Positions 42,494 through 52,344 of a stretch of DNA of 64,000 nt are shown here, piece by piece. The stretch comes from Orbaceae bacterium ESL0721 (lineage in GTDB: Bacteria; Pseudomonadota; Gammaproteobacteria; Enterobacterales; Orbaceae): contig JAQTHZ010000001.1 in NCBI GenBank assembly GCA_029433365.1, positions 1 to 64,000 of the forward strand, read 5' to 3'. The notes beneath the pieces were generated by a model. That model did no database searches. It was not told where the DNA came from and saw nothing but the letters and a program-made list of their open reading frames with translations. The number at the start of each line of letters is the position of its first letter. Position 1 is the first letter of the stretch. The position numbers and the translations under genes were made by a program.

Positions 42494-44371
42494 CTATTTA
42501 TTGATCAATAATTTATTCAATGTTTGAATAAATGTACTTGGATCATTTAGTGAACCTTTCTCTGCTAAAAGTGCCTGATCAAGTAATAGTGAGATCCACT
42601 CTTTGAATTCAGAACCATCTTTCGTATCAGCAACGCGTTTTACTAATGGATGTTCCGGATTGATCTCAAAAGTATATTTTATCTCTGGTGCTTTTTGCCC
42701 AGCCGCTGCAAAGAGTTTTGCCATTTGGGTTGTCATCTCATCTGCCGATGTTGTGACAACTGCTGGTGTATCGGTTAAACGGTGAGTCAGTTTGACCTCT
42801 TTCACTTTATCACCTAATACTGTTTTTACCCGTTCAACAAAAGGTGCTAACTCTTTATCTGCCTCTTTCTGCTCTTCGTTATCTTGATCGGCTAATTTCT
42901 CAATAGATTCGTCTGATTTACTGATGGATTGGAACTGCTTACCAGAAAATTCAGTTAAGTTGCTCATCATCCACTCATCAATACGGTCAGAGAGGAGGAG
43001 GACTTCGATACCTTTCTTATTGAAGAGTTCAAGTAACGGGCTATTTTTTGCCGCAGCATAACTATCAGCAGTAATATAGTAGATCTTCTCTTGCCCCTCT
43101 TGCATACGCGCTAAGTACTCATCGAGTGAGACAGTTTGCGCATCACTATCATTATGGGTTGAAGCAAAACGTAATAGTTTGGTGATAGTTTCGCGATTAG
43201 TGAAATCTTCACCTGTACCCTCTTTAAGCACTAGACCAAATTCAGTCCAGAACTGTTGATATTTCTCGTTATCATCTTTAGCAAGTTTTTCCAAAAGCTG
43301 TAATACCCGTTTAGTACATGCATTACGTAGATTTTGGGTCACTTTGCTATCTTGTAGAATTTCACGAGAGACGTTAAGTGGCAGATCGTTTGAGTCAATT
43401 AACCCTTTAACAAAACGGAGGTAATTTGGCATAAACTGATCAGCATCATCCATAATAAAGACACGCTGAACGTAGAGTTTTAGCCCATGTTTATTATCAC
43501 GATTCCACATATCCCACGGCGCTTTTGATGGAATATAAAGGAGGCTAGTATACTCCTGTTTACCTTCAACGCGGTTGTGTCCCCAAGTGAGCGGATCGGC
43601 AAAATCATGAGAAATATGTTTATAGAACTCTTTATATTCATCATCGCTAATATCAGATTTATTGCGAGTCCAGAGTGCTTGCGCTTTATTTACCTTTTCC
43701 CATTTAGCCTCTTTGGTCTCCTCATCAGTCATTTCAACTTCAACCGGTAGTGAGATGTGATCAGCATATTTACTAATGATTGAACGCAAACGCCAATCAT
43801 CTAAAAATTCCTGCTCATCTTTTTTTAGATGTAGGGTGATCTCGGTTCCGCGGCTCTCTTTTTTAATATCTGAGATGGTATATTCACCTTCACCGGTAGA
43901 TTCCCACATCACGCCGTCATCAGTAGTTGCTGTGGCTGAACGTGTTTTGACAGTTACTTTATCTGCCACAATAAAAGAGGAGTAGAATCCAACCCCAAAC
44001 TGACCAATAAGTTGGCTATCTTTTGCTTTGTCACTGCCCATCGATTCTAGAAAAGCTTTTGTGCCAGATTTAGCGATTGTCCCTAGATTTTCAATCACTT
44101 CATCACGTGTCATGCCGATTCCATTATCACTAATGGTAATCGTACCAGCCTCTTTATCGGTTGAGATGCGAACACCTAATTCAGTATCACCAGCGTAAAG
44201 ATTCGCATCTTCTAACGCTTTAAAACGTAATTTATCAGCAGCATCAGATGCATTTGAGATGAGTTCACGTAGAAAGATCTCTTTATTTGAGTAGAGAGAG
44301 TGGATCATTAGATGCAGAAGTTGTTTGACTTCAGATTGAAATCCGCGAGTTTCAGTGCTTGCTTTGCTCAT
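42494..44371 (-). CDS. htpG: Chaperone HtpG (Hsp90)
   Basis: The cytoplasmic Hsp90 refolds stress-damaged proteins. At 625 aa it has family length. The GHKL ATPase motifs are visible: [16 protein letters not shown] (with the catalytic Glu), [19 protein letters not shown], and [15 protein letters not shown], then the middle domain ([20 protein letters not shown]) and the dimerisation domain. I place the start at [11 protein letters not shown] (44371), which matches the family N-terminus, rather than five codons upstream. Confidence 0.97.
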   Translation of the reverse strand: MSKASTETRGFQSEVKQLLHLMIHSLYSNKEIFLRELISNASDAADKLRFKALEDANLYAGDTELGVRISTDKEAGTITISDNGIGMTRDEVIENLGTIAKSGTKAFLESMGSDKAKDSQLIGQFGVGFYSSFIVADKVTVKTRSATATTDDGVMWESTGEGEYTISDIKKESRGTEITLHLKKDEQEFLDDWRLRSIISKYADHISLPVEVEMTDEETKEAKWEKVNKAQALWTRNKSDISDDEYKEFYKHISHDFADPLTWGHNRVEGKQEYTSLLYIPSKAPWDMWNRDNKHGLKLYVQRVFIMDDADQFMPNYLRFVKGLIDSNDLPLNVSREILQDSKVTQNLRNACTKRVLQLLEKLAKDDNEKYQQFWTEFGLVLKEGTGEDFTNRETITKLLRFASTHNDSDAQTVSLDEYLARMQEGQEKIYYITADSYAAAKNSPLLELFNKKGIEVLLLSDRIDEWMMSNLTEFSGKQFQSISKSDESIEKLADQDNEEQKEADKELAPFVERVKTVLGDKVKEVKLTHRLTDTPAVVTTSADEMTTQMAKLFAAAGQKAPEIKYTFEINPEHPLVKRVADTKDGSEFKEWISLLLDQALLAEKGSLNDPSTFIQTLNKLLINK

Positions 44372-44556
44372 TGATGAATACCTCAAATTGGTTTTAAGTT
44401 ATTGTCCTAGTAAGATTGATAGTCACTATGTGGGAGTAAAATAGCGCTTTTCAAGAGAATATTGCCATTTTATTTAGCCATTTTGCTGCATTAAAAATCG
44501 TATTAACCGTTATCAATAGTTAGTTACAAAAGATTAACGTTATCAATTATCTTTAA

Positions 44557-46953
44557 TCATCTTTTATCTTTGAATCTAAGTAGTCGCAGTGCATTGGCGG
44601 TGACAATGGCGGTTGTCCCTGAGTCAGCTAATACGGCTAACCAGAGTCCCGTAATACCTAATATACTGGTGATAAGAAATAGCGCTTTTATGCCTAGCGC
44701 AATCGTAATGTTTTGCCGAATATTGCGGTTAGCAAACCTTGTGAGGCGGATCAGGGTTGGTAAACTGAGCAGGCTATTTTTTGTGAGTGCAGCATCAGCG
44801 CTCTCTAATGCCACATCGCTGCCACTACCCATTGCGATACCTACTGTGGCGCTCTTCATAGCTGGTGAGTCATTAATGCCATCACCAACCATGGCAATGG
44901 GTGTAATTTTGTGGATCTTCTCAATTTCAATCAGCTTTTCGGCAGGTGTCAGCTCTGCAAAATAGTCAATATTAAGTTCATCTGCGATGGCTTTAGCAGC
45001 TCGGCGGTTATCGCCAGTTAACATAACCGTTTTTAACCCTAAAACATGCAGCTCTTTTATCGCTTTGCTGGCATCAGCTCTTAATCTATCTTGTAGTGCA
45101 ATGATACCGAGGATTTTTTTATCTGTATCTAATTCATCAAGTGCTTTTTTATCTGATTCATTTTCTTTATACTCTTTTTCATTAGATTCTATTTTATTAC
45201 TGTCTATTTTACTAAAGTCTATCTGTTTTGATTCAATAACGACGACGGTTTTGCCACGCTCTTCGAGTTGTAAAATAAGCCGCTTATCATCCTCACTGAG
45301 CGCTATATCGCTCATCTTGTTAGGTGATCTAATTGTCACGGTTTTACCGTCAATATCGCCTTGTACACCGATGCCAGGTAAAGCTTTACGGTTATCAGCA
45401 GGTTTGATATTGATCTTTTTGGTTAGTGCTTCATCAACAATCGCCTTTGCTAAAGGGTGGTTGGAGCCTATTTCGATGGCGGCAGCTAATTCTAGTAACT
45501 CATTTTGTGATATCGCTGTTACGTTATTTTGTTCGGTAGATGATAATAAAATATCGGTAATCTGTGGTCTCCCTTCCGTTAGCGTGCCGGTTTTATCAAA
45601 AGCGATAACTTTTACTGCACCAATATTCTCTAAAGCTATCCCCCCTTTAATCAACACACCAAATTTAGCGGCATTTGAGAGTGCCGATGTAATGGCAGCA
45701 GGGGTTGAGATCACAAGTGCGCAAGGACAGCCAATAAGGAGTAGCGTTAAACCGCGATAGATCCATCTATACCAGTCGGCATGAAGAAAGAGGGGAGGAA
45801 TAGTAATAATGAGAATAGCCAACAGCAGAATTATAGGGGTGTAATAGCGACTAAATTTATCAATAAACCGTTCAATAGGTGCTTTACGATCTTCTGCATC
45901 TTCAATTAGTTGTAAAATACGATCAATCGCATTTTCCCCTGTTTTTGATATGACTTGGAGTTGAACAGTTTTATCGACCACCAGTGATCCTGCCATAATC
46001 TTATCATTGGTAAAGTAGTTTACTGGGATAGACTCACCAGTTAATGCACTCTCATCAATAACTGCTGTATCACTTATTAATTTAACATCAGCAGGTAATC
46101 TACCACCGGCAGATATCTCGATAATATCGTTCGGTTTTAAACTGTTTGTAGCAACGATATAACGTTTACCCTCTTTTATTATTGTTGTCTCTTGGGGCAT
46201 TAAGTTTACTAAAGATGAGATCCCTTTTTTGGCTCTATTTGTGGCGATAGCCTCTAACATCTCGCCAATCATAAAGAGGAAGATAACCATGCAAGCCTCT
46301 TCGGCTGCGCCAATAAAAAGGGCGCCAGTTGCTGAGATAGTTAGTAATGTCTCAATCGAGAATGGGGTACCACTTCGGAAAAGCGTCACCGCTTTTTTAG
46401 TAATAGGCACTAAACCAACTATTGCTGTCACAATAAAGGCGTATTTACTATAGAGCGGGGCTGTTAGTTGTATAAGATAGCTAATTATGATCAGTAGTCC
46501 CACAGTAATAAGTGGTTGGAACGCTTTTTTATCTGCTTTTTTGGATTGGATCGGGTGATCAGTTGTCTCTAAAATCGGTGTAAAACCGAGTTCAACTATT
46601 TTGTTCTCAATTAATTTAACCGTTTTTTGATCTGATTTAAGTAGCCAGACTACAAGTTTTTCTGTGGCAAAGATAATTTTAAGACGGGATATTTTGTTAG
46701 ATAACGGTTTTAACCCATTTTCAATGGTTTGTGCGCAGTGAGCGCAATCCATTCCCATAATGTGCCAAACTAATTTTGTTTCGTCACTATTTGAGTTATC
46801 AATAATAAGGTCATGCTCAGAGTTTAGTTTGTTATTTGGTAGAGGGTGGATATGGGTTATATGGTAGCTATTTTGATCACGCTTTTTAGACTCTGTTTCA
46901 TCACTATTTTTTGAATTGTTATTGTATAACATAACGTTATCTCTACTCATCAA
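44557..46953 (-). CDS. zntA: Zn/Cd/Pb-exporting P1B-type ATPase
   Basis: The 798-residue inner-membrane pump has an N-terminal HMA domain (HIMGMDCAHCAQTIENG, with CxxC), eight membrane helices, the A-domain ALTGESIPV, the CPC metal motif in LLIGCPCALVISTPAAI, the phosphorylation site AFDKTGTLTEG, and MVGDGINDSPAMKSA. The CPC plus DKTGT arrangement fits the ZntA subgroup. A low-complexity Lys/Asp/Ser/Glu insert (about 600-630, around KIDSNKIESNEKEYKENE) interrupts the ATP-binding region and is unusual. One copy of the 13-bp word lies within the gene (45035-45047), encoding HVLGLKT. The start codon is uncertain among several early Met codons. Confidence 0.9.
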   Translation of the reverse strand: MMSRDNVMLYNNNSKNSDETESKKRDQNSYHITHIHPLPNNKLNSEHDLIIDNSNSDETKLVWHIMGMDCAHCAQTIENGLKPLSNKISRLKIIFATEKLVVWLLKSDQKTVKLIENKIVELGFTPILETTDHPIQSKKADKKAFQPLITVGLLIIISYLIQLTAPLYSKYAFIVTAIVGLVPITKKAVTLFRSGTPFSIETLLTISATGALFIGAAEEACMVIFLFMIGEMLEAIATNRAKKGISSLVNLMPQETTIIKEGKRYIVATNSLKPNDIIEISAGGRLPADVKLISDTAVIDESALTGESIPVNYFTNDKIMAGSLVVDKTVQLQVISKTGENAIDRILQLIEDAEDRKAPIERFIDKFSRYYTPIILLLAILIITIPPLFLHADWYRWIYRGLTLLLIGCPCALVISTPAAITSALSNAAKFGVLIKGGIALENIGAVKVIAFDKTGTLTEGRPQITDILLSSTEQNNVTAISQNELLELAAAIEIGSNHPLAKAIVDEALTKKINIKPADNRKALPGIGVQGDIDGKTVTIRSPNKMSDIALSEDDKRLILQLEERGKTVVVIESKQIDFSKIDSNKIESNEKEYKENESDKKALDELDTDKKILGIIALQDRLRADASKAIKELHVLGLKTVMLTGDNRRAAKAIADELNIDYFAELTPAEKLIEIEKIHKITPIAMVGDGINDSPAMKSATVGIAMGSGSDVALESADAALTKNSLLSLPTLIRLTRFANRNIRQNITIALGIKALFLITSILGITGLWLAVLADSGTTAIVTANALRLLRFKDKR

Positions 46954-47038
46954 TAATAATAATTGTACACGGATTTATCAAAAAATAAATTAATTTGGTA
47001 TATAATAGATCAATCACTCTATGGTAATTGAGGTTTAT

Positions 47039-48244
47039 ATGGCAAATTTAATCCACAATTCATTCCGACAAAAAAGTAGTGTTATCTTCTCTGCCTTTCT
47101 TCTTACCACCTTTATTATTGGCGTAGCCGGTGCTTTACAATCTCCCACCTTAAGTCGTTTTTTAACGTTCGATATCAAAGCTTCTCCAATGTTTGTCGGG
47201 CTTTTCTATTCAGTTAATGCAGTAGCAAGTATTGTTGGTAGTTTTTTATTAGCCAAATACTCTGATAGAAAGGGGGATAGACGTAATATTGTAATATTTT
47301 GCTGTGTGATGGGGATCTGCAATAGTCTCACCTTTGCTTTTACGCGTTACTATTTTGTTTTAATTACTGTTGGTGTCTTTTTTGCCGCACTTGCTTCTGC
47401 TGGTATGCCACAAATTTTTGCCTTAGCGCGTGAATATGCGGTGAGAACAGGGCGCAATGTAGTTGCCTTTAACTCATTAATTCGTGCGCAACTCTCGCTA
47501 GCTTGGGTAATTGGTCCACCATTATCATTTACGCTAGTCATCCATTATGGTTTTACGGCTATGTATTTAAGTGGTGCAATGATGTTTATCATCTCCATCT
47601 TCTTTGTGCTCTTTTTTCTACCATCGGTCGCCAAAAATCCTATCCCACTATCCAAATCAATTGAGGATGTAGCTAAGGCAAATCAGCCAATTTTTAAAAA
47701 TAAAAATGTGGTCTTTCTCTTTTTATCAACCGTTTTTATGTGGACTGCCAATATGATGTATCTTATCGACATGCCACTCTATGTCGATTCTACTTTACAT
47801 CTTCCTGACACGTTACCGGGTCATTTAATGGGACTTGCTGCCGGATTGGAGATTCCCATTATGCTAATGTCAAGCTTCCTTGTACCACAAGTTGGTAAGC
47901 GTAATCTCTTTTTTATTGCAATCTGTAGTGGTCTTATATTTTATAGCGGTATTTTACTATTTCGTAATGAGGTGGCGCTATTAGTGCTACAGATTTTTAA
48001 TGCGATCTTTATTGGGATTGTCGCTAATATTGGGATCATCTATTTTCAGGATCTGCTGCCCACTCGTATGGGGGTTGCATCGACACTCTTTAATAATGGT
48101 GTGACTTGTGGTGTTATTTTAGCAGGAATGTTTCAAGGAATAATTTCTGAAACCTATGGTCACCATGCGATCTATTGGATTGCTGTAATAATGTTGATCA
48201 TCTCATTTATCTTCTGTCTCTTTGTAAAACCAGTTAAAGAGTAG
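47039..48244 (+). CDS. SetA/SetB-type sugar efflux transporter (MFS)
   Basis: The 401-residue protein has 12 predicted membrane helices. Its sequence is close to SetA/SetB of enterics: FIIGVAGALQSPTLSRFL, the MFS motif LAKYSDRKGDRRN, GMPQIFALAREYA, and RAQLSLAWVIGPPLSF. Set proteins export sugars and glucoside analogues and relieve sugar-phosphate stress. The substrate here is unknown. I use ATG 47039 because TTGAGG lies 6 bases upstream. It is divergent from zntA. Confidence 0.88.
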   Translation: MANLIHNSFRQKSSVIFSAFLLTTFIIGVAGALQSPTLSRFLTFDIKASPMFVGLFYSVNAVASIVGSFLLAKYSDRKGDRRNIVIFCCVMGICNSLTFAFTRYYFVLITVGVFFAALASAGMPQIFALAREYAVRTGRNVVAFNSLIRAQLSLAWVIGPPLSFTLVIHYGFTAMYLSGAMMFIISIFFVLFFLPSVAKNPIPLSKSIEDVAKANQPIFKNKNVVFLFLSTVFMWTANMMYLIDMPLYVDSTLHLPDTLPGHLMGLAAGLEIPIMLMSSFLVPQVGKRNLFFIAICSGLIFYSGILLFRNEVALLVLQIFNAIFIGIVANIGIIYFQDLLPTRMGVASTLFNNGVTCGVILAGMFQGIISETYGHHAIYWIAVIMLIISFIFCLFVKPVKE

Positions 48245-48317
48245 TATTAGTTAAAAGGTTAGTATCAGTTAAAGAGTCGTATCGGTTAAAGAGTTATATC
48301 AGTTAAAAATAAGTTAT
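48245..48317. repeat. 17-bp tandem repeats behind the sugar exporter
   Basis: About four copies of a unit like TTAAAGAGTTATATCAG with drift lie between the stop codon and the terminator. Confidence 0.65.
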
Positions 48318-48344
48318 GAGCTGCAAATATGCAGCTCTCTTTTT
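48318..48344 (+). terminator. Terminator of the sugar exporter gene
   Basis: GAGCTGC pairs with GCAGCTC around a 6-base loop, followed by TCTTTTT. Confidence 0.85.
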
Positions 48345-48411
48345 ATGATGGCACAAGATAAGATTTAGATTATTAGTTATAAAGAGTTAGTTATAAATAG
48401 TTAGTTATTAA

Positions 48412-48741
48412 TTATTTTATAGTATGGTTTGCTGATAACTGATCTAATTCTTTAATGAGATTTAGTAAAAACTCTCTCTCTTGGTAATCTTTAAATGCCT
48501 CTTCAAAATAGGGAAAGAGCGCAAAGTTGCGTGGTAAAGAGGATTTAGCGTCAATTAGCGCTTCCATTTTTGGGATAAAGATCCACTGTAACCACTCATC
48601 AGCTTGCATGCTATCGAGAGCAAAAGGTTGTTCGCTTCGAAAAGCCTCTTCAGTTGGCGGGGTACCTTGCCATAAGTTGATTTTCTGCATCTCTTGTTTG
48701 ATTAAAGCAAGTTGTTGTTGCATAATTTTTTCGTAGTTCAT
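48412..48741 (-). CDS. yqcC: YqcC-family protein (DUF446)
   Basis: The 109-residue soluble protein matches YqcC: LWQGTPPTEEAFRSEQPFAL, DSMQADEWLQWIFIPKMEAL, then LPRNFALFPYFEEAF. Its function is unknown; in enterics it sits with truC. It is convergent to the sugar exporter and lies behind ampD on the same strand. Confidence 0.9.
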   Translation of the reverse strand: MNYEKIMQQQLALIKQEMQKINLWQGTPPTEEAFRSEQPFALDSMQADEWLQWIFIPKMEALIDAKSSLPRNFALFPYFEEAFKDYQEREFLLNLIKELDQLSANHTIK

Positions 48742-48768
48742 ATCTCTATCTCTTTATTTATTATCTGA

Positions 48769-49323
48769 TTAACGCTTATCTAATCTATTTAAATAGTTCT
48801 GCCACTCAAAATAGGGACCCGGATCGGTTTTTCGATCTGGGGCTATATCACTATGACCTACTATATTTTGTATTGGGTAACTACTTTTTAATATATCGGT
48901 TATTTTTGCTAGTTGTGCATACTGGATCTCTGTAAAAGCGTCGTTATCAGATCCCTCCATCTCAATTCCAATTGAGAAGTCATTACAGTTCTCTCTCCCA
49001 TTAAATAGAGATTTGCCCGCATGCCACGCACGTTTATTGAAAGGGACAAATTGAATGATTTCACCATCACGACGGATAAAGAGATGGCTAGATACTTGCA
49101 TCTGATAGATGTTTTGAAAATAGGGATCACCATCTGGATCAAGCTTACCCGTGAAAAGCTCTGCAACATGAGGTCCACCATATTTATTCGGTGGCAGGCT
49201 GATATTATGGATCACAAGTAGCGTAATAGGGCAATCTGCTGGTCTCTCATTATAAAATGGTGAAATAATCTGGGTCACCTTCATTTCGCCTTGTAACCAA
49301 CCATCAACAATTTGAACTTGCAT
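48769..49323 (-). CDS. ampD: 1,6-anhydro-N-acetylmuramyl-L-alanine amidase AmpD
   Basis: This cytoplasmic zinc amidase recycles anhydromuropeptides and so keeps ampC-type regulation low. The 184-residue protein has LVIHNISLPPNKYGGP (first zinc His), AWHAGKSLFNGRENCNDFSI, IGIEMEG, and NIVGHSDIAPDRKTDPGPYF (second His and the Asp). It is divergent from ppdD, as in E. coli. Confidence 0.96.
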   Translation of the reverse strand: MQVQIVDGWLQGEMKVTQIISPFYNERPADCPITLLVIHNISLPPNKYGGPHVAELFTGKLDPDGDPYFQNIYQMQVSSHLFIRRDGEIIQFVPFNKRAWHAGKSLFNGRENCNDFSIGIEMEGSDNDAFTEIQYAQLAKITDILKSSYPIQNIVGHSDIAPDRKTDPGPYFEWQNYLNRLDKR

Positions 49324-49525
49324 TAAGACTATTCCTATAAAGTTCTTTCTATTTAATTAATCAGTTAAAAATGCGAAAGAGATCGCAATTTTACTGCTCT
49401 TTTATTCAAAATTAATATCTATTTGGATGTTAGTTCACATACCAAAAGTTAAAACATTATTTCATTTTTTTGTCATGTTATAAAGCACTCCTATCTTATT
49501 CAAGAGTAAAGCAGAGGGCGATTTA

Positions 49526-49969
49526 GTGACAAAAAATATGGTAAATGAGGGTGGTTTTACACTGTTTGAGTTGATGATTGCAATTGTGGTAATTGCAATT
49601 CTATCCGCAATTGGTCTACCAGCTTATCAAGGATATATTAAAAAAGCAGCATTAACCGATATGTTACAGACAATGACACCTTATAAAACCGCGATTGAGA
49701 TCTGTGCTTTAGAACAGGGATCGATAAAGAGCTGTAATAAGGGAAGCAATGGCGTGCCATTATCAAGAACGACAAACTATGTTGCAGCAGTCGATGTTGT
49801 CTCGGGCGTAATTACCTTAACTGGCAAGAGCGCATTAGAGGGTTTAACCACAACATTAACTCCTACCATAAACTCGGATCAGGGTAATTTAGAGTGGTCA
49901 CGAAGCTGCTTGGCTAACTCTGCAAATCTCAATCTTGTTACTGCTTGTGAAGATATTTTCAAATTTTAA
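49526..49969 (+). CDS. ppdD: Major type IV pilin-like prepilin PpdD
   Basis: The 147-residue prepilin has a short leader cut at G/F in EGGFTLFELMIAIVVIAIL, the conserved Glu5, and one hydrophobic helix that packs in the fibre. C-terminal cysteines (CALEQGSIKSC, SCLANSA, TACED) suit disulfide loops. It starts at GTG 49526 with AGAGGG 7 bases before. It heads the hofB-hofC-pilD cluster; type IV pili support adhesion or DNA uptake. The window's repeated 13-bp word makes the DNA-uptake role worth testing. Confidence 0.92.
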   Translation: MTKNMVNEGGFTLFELMIAIVVIAILSAIGLPAYQGYIKKAALTDMLQTMTPYKTAIEICALEQGSIKSCNKGSNGVPLSRTTNYVAAVDVVSGVITLTGKSALEGLTTTLTPTINSDQGNLEWSRSCLANSANLNLVTACEDIFKF

Positions 49970-50038
49970 TCGTGATGAATCAATCCTATTTAGACAAATA
50001 GCGATCTAAAGATAGTTTCAAGTAGCAGAGGAGTTACT

Positions 50039-51172
50039 ATGCCTAACGGGCAATTAATTGAAAATATTGACCAGATTTTGCTTGATGCACTGCTTAAACG
50101 GGCATCAGATATCCATTTTGAACCGTATAAGACCAGTTATAGAGTGCGGATGCGTATTGATGGTGTATTACAGATGATGTTTAACTTCCCAATTGAGATG
50201 GCTAAACAGATTGCGGCAAGGCTTAAAATTATGGCTAAACTTGATATTGCAGAGCAACGACTTCCGCAAGATGGTCAGTTGATTATCAATAACTATGCAA
50301 TGCGTATCTCAACCTTGCCAGTTGTTGGTGGCGAAAAAATTGTCCTACGTGTAATGGATAATCAAGAACAGCAGCTATTACTTACAGCGCTAGGATTATC
50401 TAAAGCAGATTTATCACTATTTAGTCAATGTTTACAAGCTCCACAAGGATTAATTTTAGTAACCGGACCTACAGGAAGTGGTAAATCGGTGACCCTTTAT
50501 AGCGGTTTAAAAAGTATTAATCAGATCGATCGTAATATCTGTAGTGTTGAAGATCCGATTGAGATAACAGTTGCGGGTATTAATCAGACTCAAGTAAATT
50601 TAAAGGCGGGGCTCACTTTTGCACAGATCTTGAGGGCGCTACTAAGACAAGATCCAGATGTTTTAATGGTTGGTGAGATACGCGATTATGAGACAGCTGC
50701 CATTGCTATTCAAGCGGCTCAGACAGGGCATCTGGTGCTCTCAACACTGCATACAAATTCAACTATAGAGGCGATTACACGCCTTAATCAGATGGGTATT
50801 GCCAACTACCTTTTAGCATCAAGTTTACAGTTGGTTATTGCCCAAAGGTTAGTACGGAAATTGTGTAAACACTGTAAAAGGCAAGCAGAAGATAAGATCA
50901 CTTTTAATGACTTACAGAATTATACCCATTTTTTACCGACCGGCTGTCAACACTGTATTGGTGGTTATCATGGTCGTGTTGGTATCTATGAGTTTTTAGT
51001 TATCACGCCTGAAATCCAACAACAGATAGTCAATCAACGACCAATCACACCGCAACAGATGATACCAACAGCAGGGTGCGAGTTAGTTAAATCGGGCGTT
51101 ACATCATTTGCTGAGATAGAGCGTGTTTTAGGGTTTACCAATTTAAATAGTAGCGACTGTTTGAGATCATGA
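50039..51172 (+). CDS. hofB: Type IV pilus assembly ATPase (PilB/GspE type)
   Basis: This hexameric cytoplasmic ATPase drives pilus extension. Motifs are Walker A (VTGPTGSGKSVTLYSGL), the Asp box EDPIE, Walker B (LMVGEIRDYETAAIA), the His box LSTLHTNS, and a four-Cys zinc motif (CKHCKR ... CQHC). At 377 aa it is short, lacking the N-terminal GspE_N domain of typical PilB. This might be a true trait of this lineage. It starts at ATG 50039 behind AGAGGAG. The hofC start overlaps its stop (ATGA). Confidence 0.93.
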   Translation: MPNGQLIENIDQILLDALLKRASDIHFEPYKTSYRVRMRIDGVLQMMFNFPIEMAKQIAARLKIMAKLDIAEQRLPQDGQLIINNYAMRISTLPVVGGEKIVLRVMDNQEQQLLLTALGLSKADLSLFSQCLQAPQGLILVTGPTGSGKSVTLYSGLKSINQIDRNICSVEDPIEITVAGINQTQVNLKAGLTFAQILRALLRQDPDVLMVGEIRDYETAAIAIQAAQTGHLVLSTLHTNSTIEAITRLNQMGIANYLLASSLQLVIAQRLVRKLCKHCKRQAEDKITFNDLQNYTHFLPTGCQHCIGGYHGRVGIYEFLVITPEIQQQIVNQRPITPQQMIPTAGCELVKSGVTSFAEIERVLGFTNLNSSDCLRS

Positions 51173-52344
51173 AGCGTCTCTATATTTGGTATGATGTTGA
51201 TTTTAATCAACAACAACTGATTGCTACCTCACTGCAAGATGCAAGAAGAGAACTTTTAAAACAGGGGCAGTTTGCTATAAGAATTCGCGCAAGTAAGCGG
51301 ATTAGAGCAACAATATTTAGTTTACCGGCGCTCTTAACTATTACTAAACAGCTAGCCACAATGTTAAAAGCGGGACTCCCTATAGTTGAGAGTTTAACGC
51401 TGCTCGCCACTGAGCAGCATACGCTAGAGTGGCAATATCTGCTTAATGAGATTAAGCGCAAACTGTTAAAAGGGGAGCAACTTTCGCAGGTGTTGGCTGA
51501 CTATCGTGAAATTTTCTCGCCACTCTATTGTGAGATTGTTGCAATAGGGGAGTTAACAGGTCAGTTAGATGAGAGTTTTGGGCAGCTGGTCATCCAGATC
51601 GAACGGTCGTTACAACTACAGAAACGGATAAAACGGGCACTACGTTACCCAATTTTTCTGCTCTTTGTCTCAGTGATTGTTACCTTAGTTATGCTACTTT
51701 TTGTCTTACCAAAATTTGCAGATGTCTATGCCAGTTTTGATGCTAAGCTGCCACCTTTTACTCAATTAGTTATTGATTGTTCACTCTTTTTGCAGCGTAA
51801 TGGTTTGCTGTTACTCATCTTAGCTATAGGATCTTTTACAGTTTATTGGAGATATATTAAAACCGTTTATCAGACCAAGATCGATTCGTGGTGTAGCCAT
51901 CTACCCCTCTTTGGTAAAATTATTCAGATTGGCTCTTTAACACAACTATTTCAGACTTTATCAGTCACCCAAAAAGCGGGGATTCCGCTCTTATCTGGCT
52001 TAAATGCGGCTGCTAATACTATCAATAATTTTCGTTATAAACAGGCTGTATGGCAGATGATTGAGATTATTAAACGGGGAGATCCTTTTAGTTATGCAGT
52101 TAGCCAATATGCTATCTTTCCGCCTCTCTGTTTTCAGTTGATTCGCGTTGGTGAGGAGTCAGGATCGCTAGATCTAATGCTCGAAAAATTGGCAAGTTAT
52201 TATCGCGAACAGAGTGAAGAGCTGACAGATAATCTCAGCCAAAAATTTGAACCACTACTGATGCTGATATTAGCTTTTATTATTGGAGGCTTAATTATTG
52301 CTATGTATCTGCCGATGTTTCAACTCGGGGATGTTATCCATTAA
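51169..52344 (+). CDS. hofC: Type IV pilus inner-membrane platform protein (PilC/GspF type)
   Basis: The 391-residue membrane protein has two T2SSF repeats (TKQLATMLKAGLPIVESLTL and TLSVTQKAGIPLLSGLNAA) and three helices (about 165-190, 205-225, 360-385). It couples the HofB motor to pilin assembly. It overlaps hofB by 4 bases and its stop overlaps the pilD start. Confidence 0.94.
   Translation: MKRLYIWYDVDFNQQQLIATSLQDARRELLKQGQFAIRIRASKRIRATIFSLPALLTITKQLATMLKAGLPIVESLTLLATEQHTLEWQYLLNEIKRKLLKGEQLSQVLADYREIFSPLYCEIVAIGELTGQLDESFGQLVIQIERSLQLQKRIKRALRYPIFLLFVSVIVTLVMLLFVLPKFADVYASFDAKLPPFTQLVIDCSLFLQRNGLLLLILAIGSFTVYWRYIKTVYQTKIDSWCSHLPLFGKIIQIGSLTQLFQTLSVTQKAGIPLLSGLNAAANTINNFRYKQAVWQMIEIIKRGDPFSYAVSQYAIFPPLCFQLIRVGEESGSLDLMLEKLASYYREQSEELTDNLSQKFEPLLMLILAFIIGGLIIAMYLPMFQLGDVIH

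Noticed and set aside
44570-45760. Plus-strand serine/leucine-rich frames opposite zntA
   Set aside because: They are antisense shadows of the well-conserved P-type ATPase.
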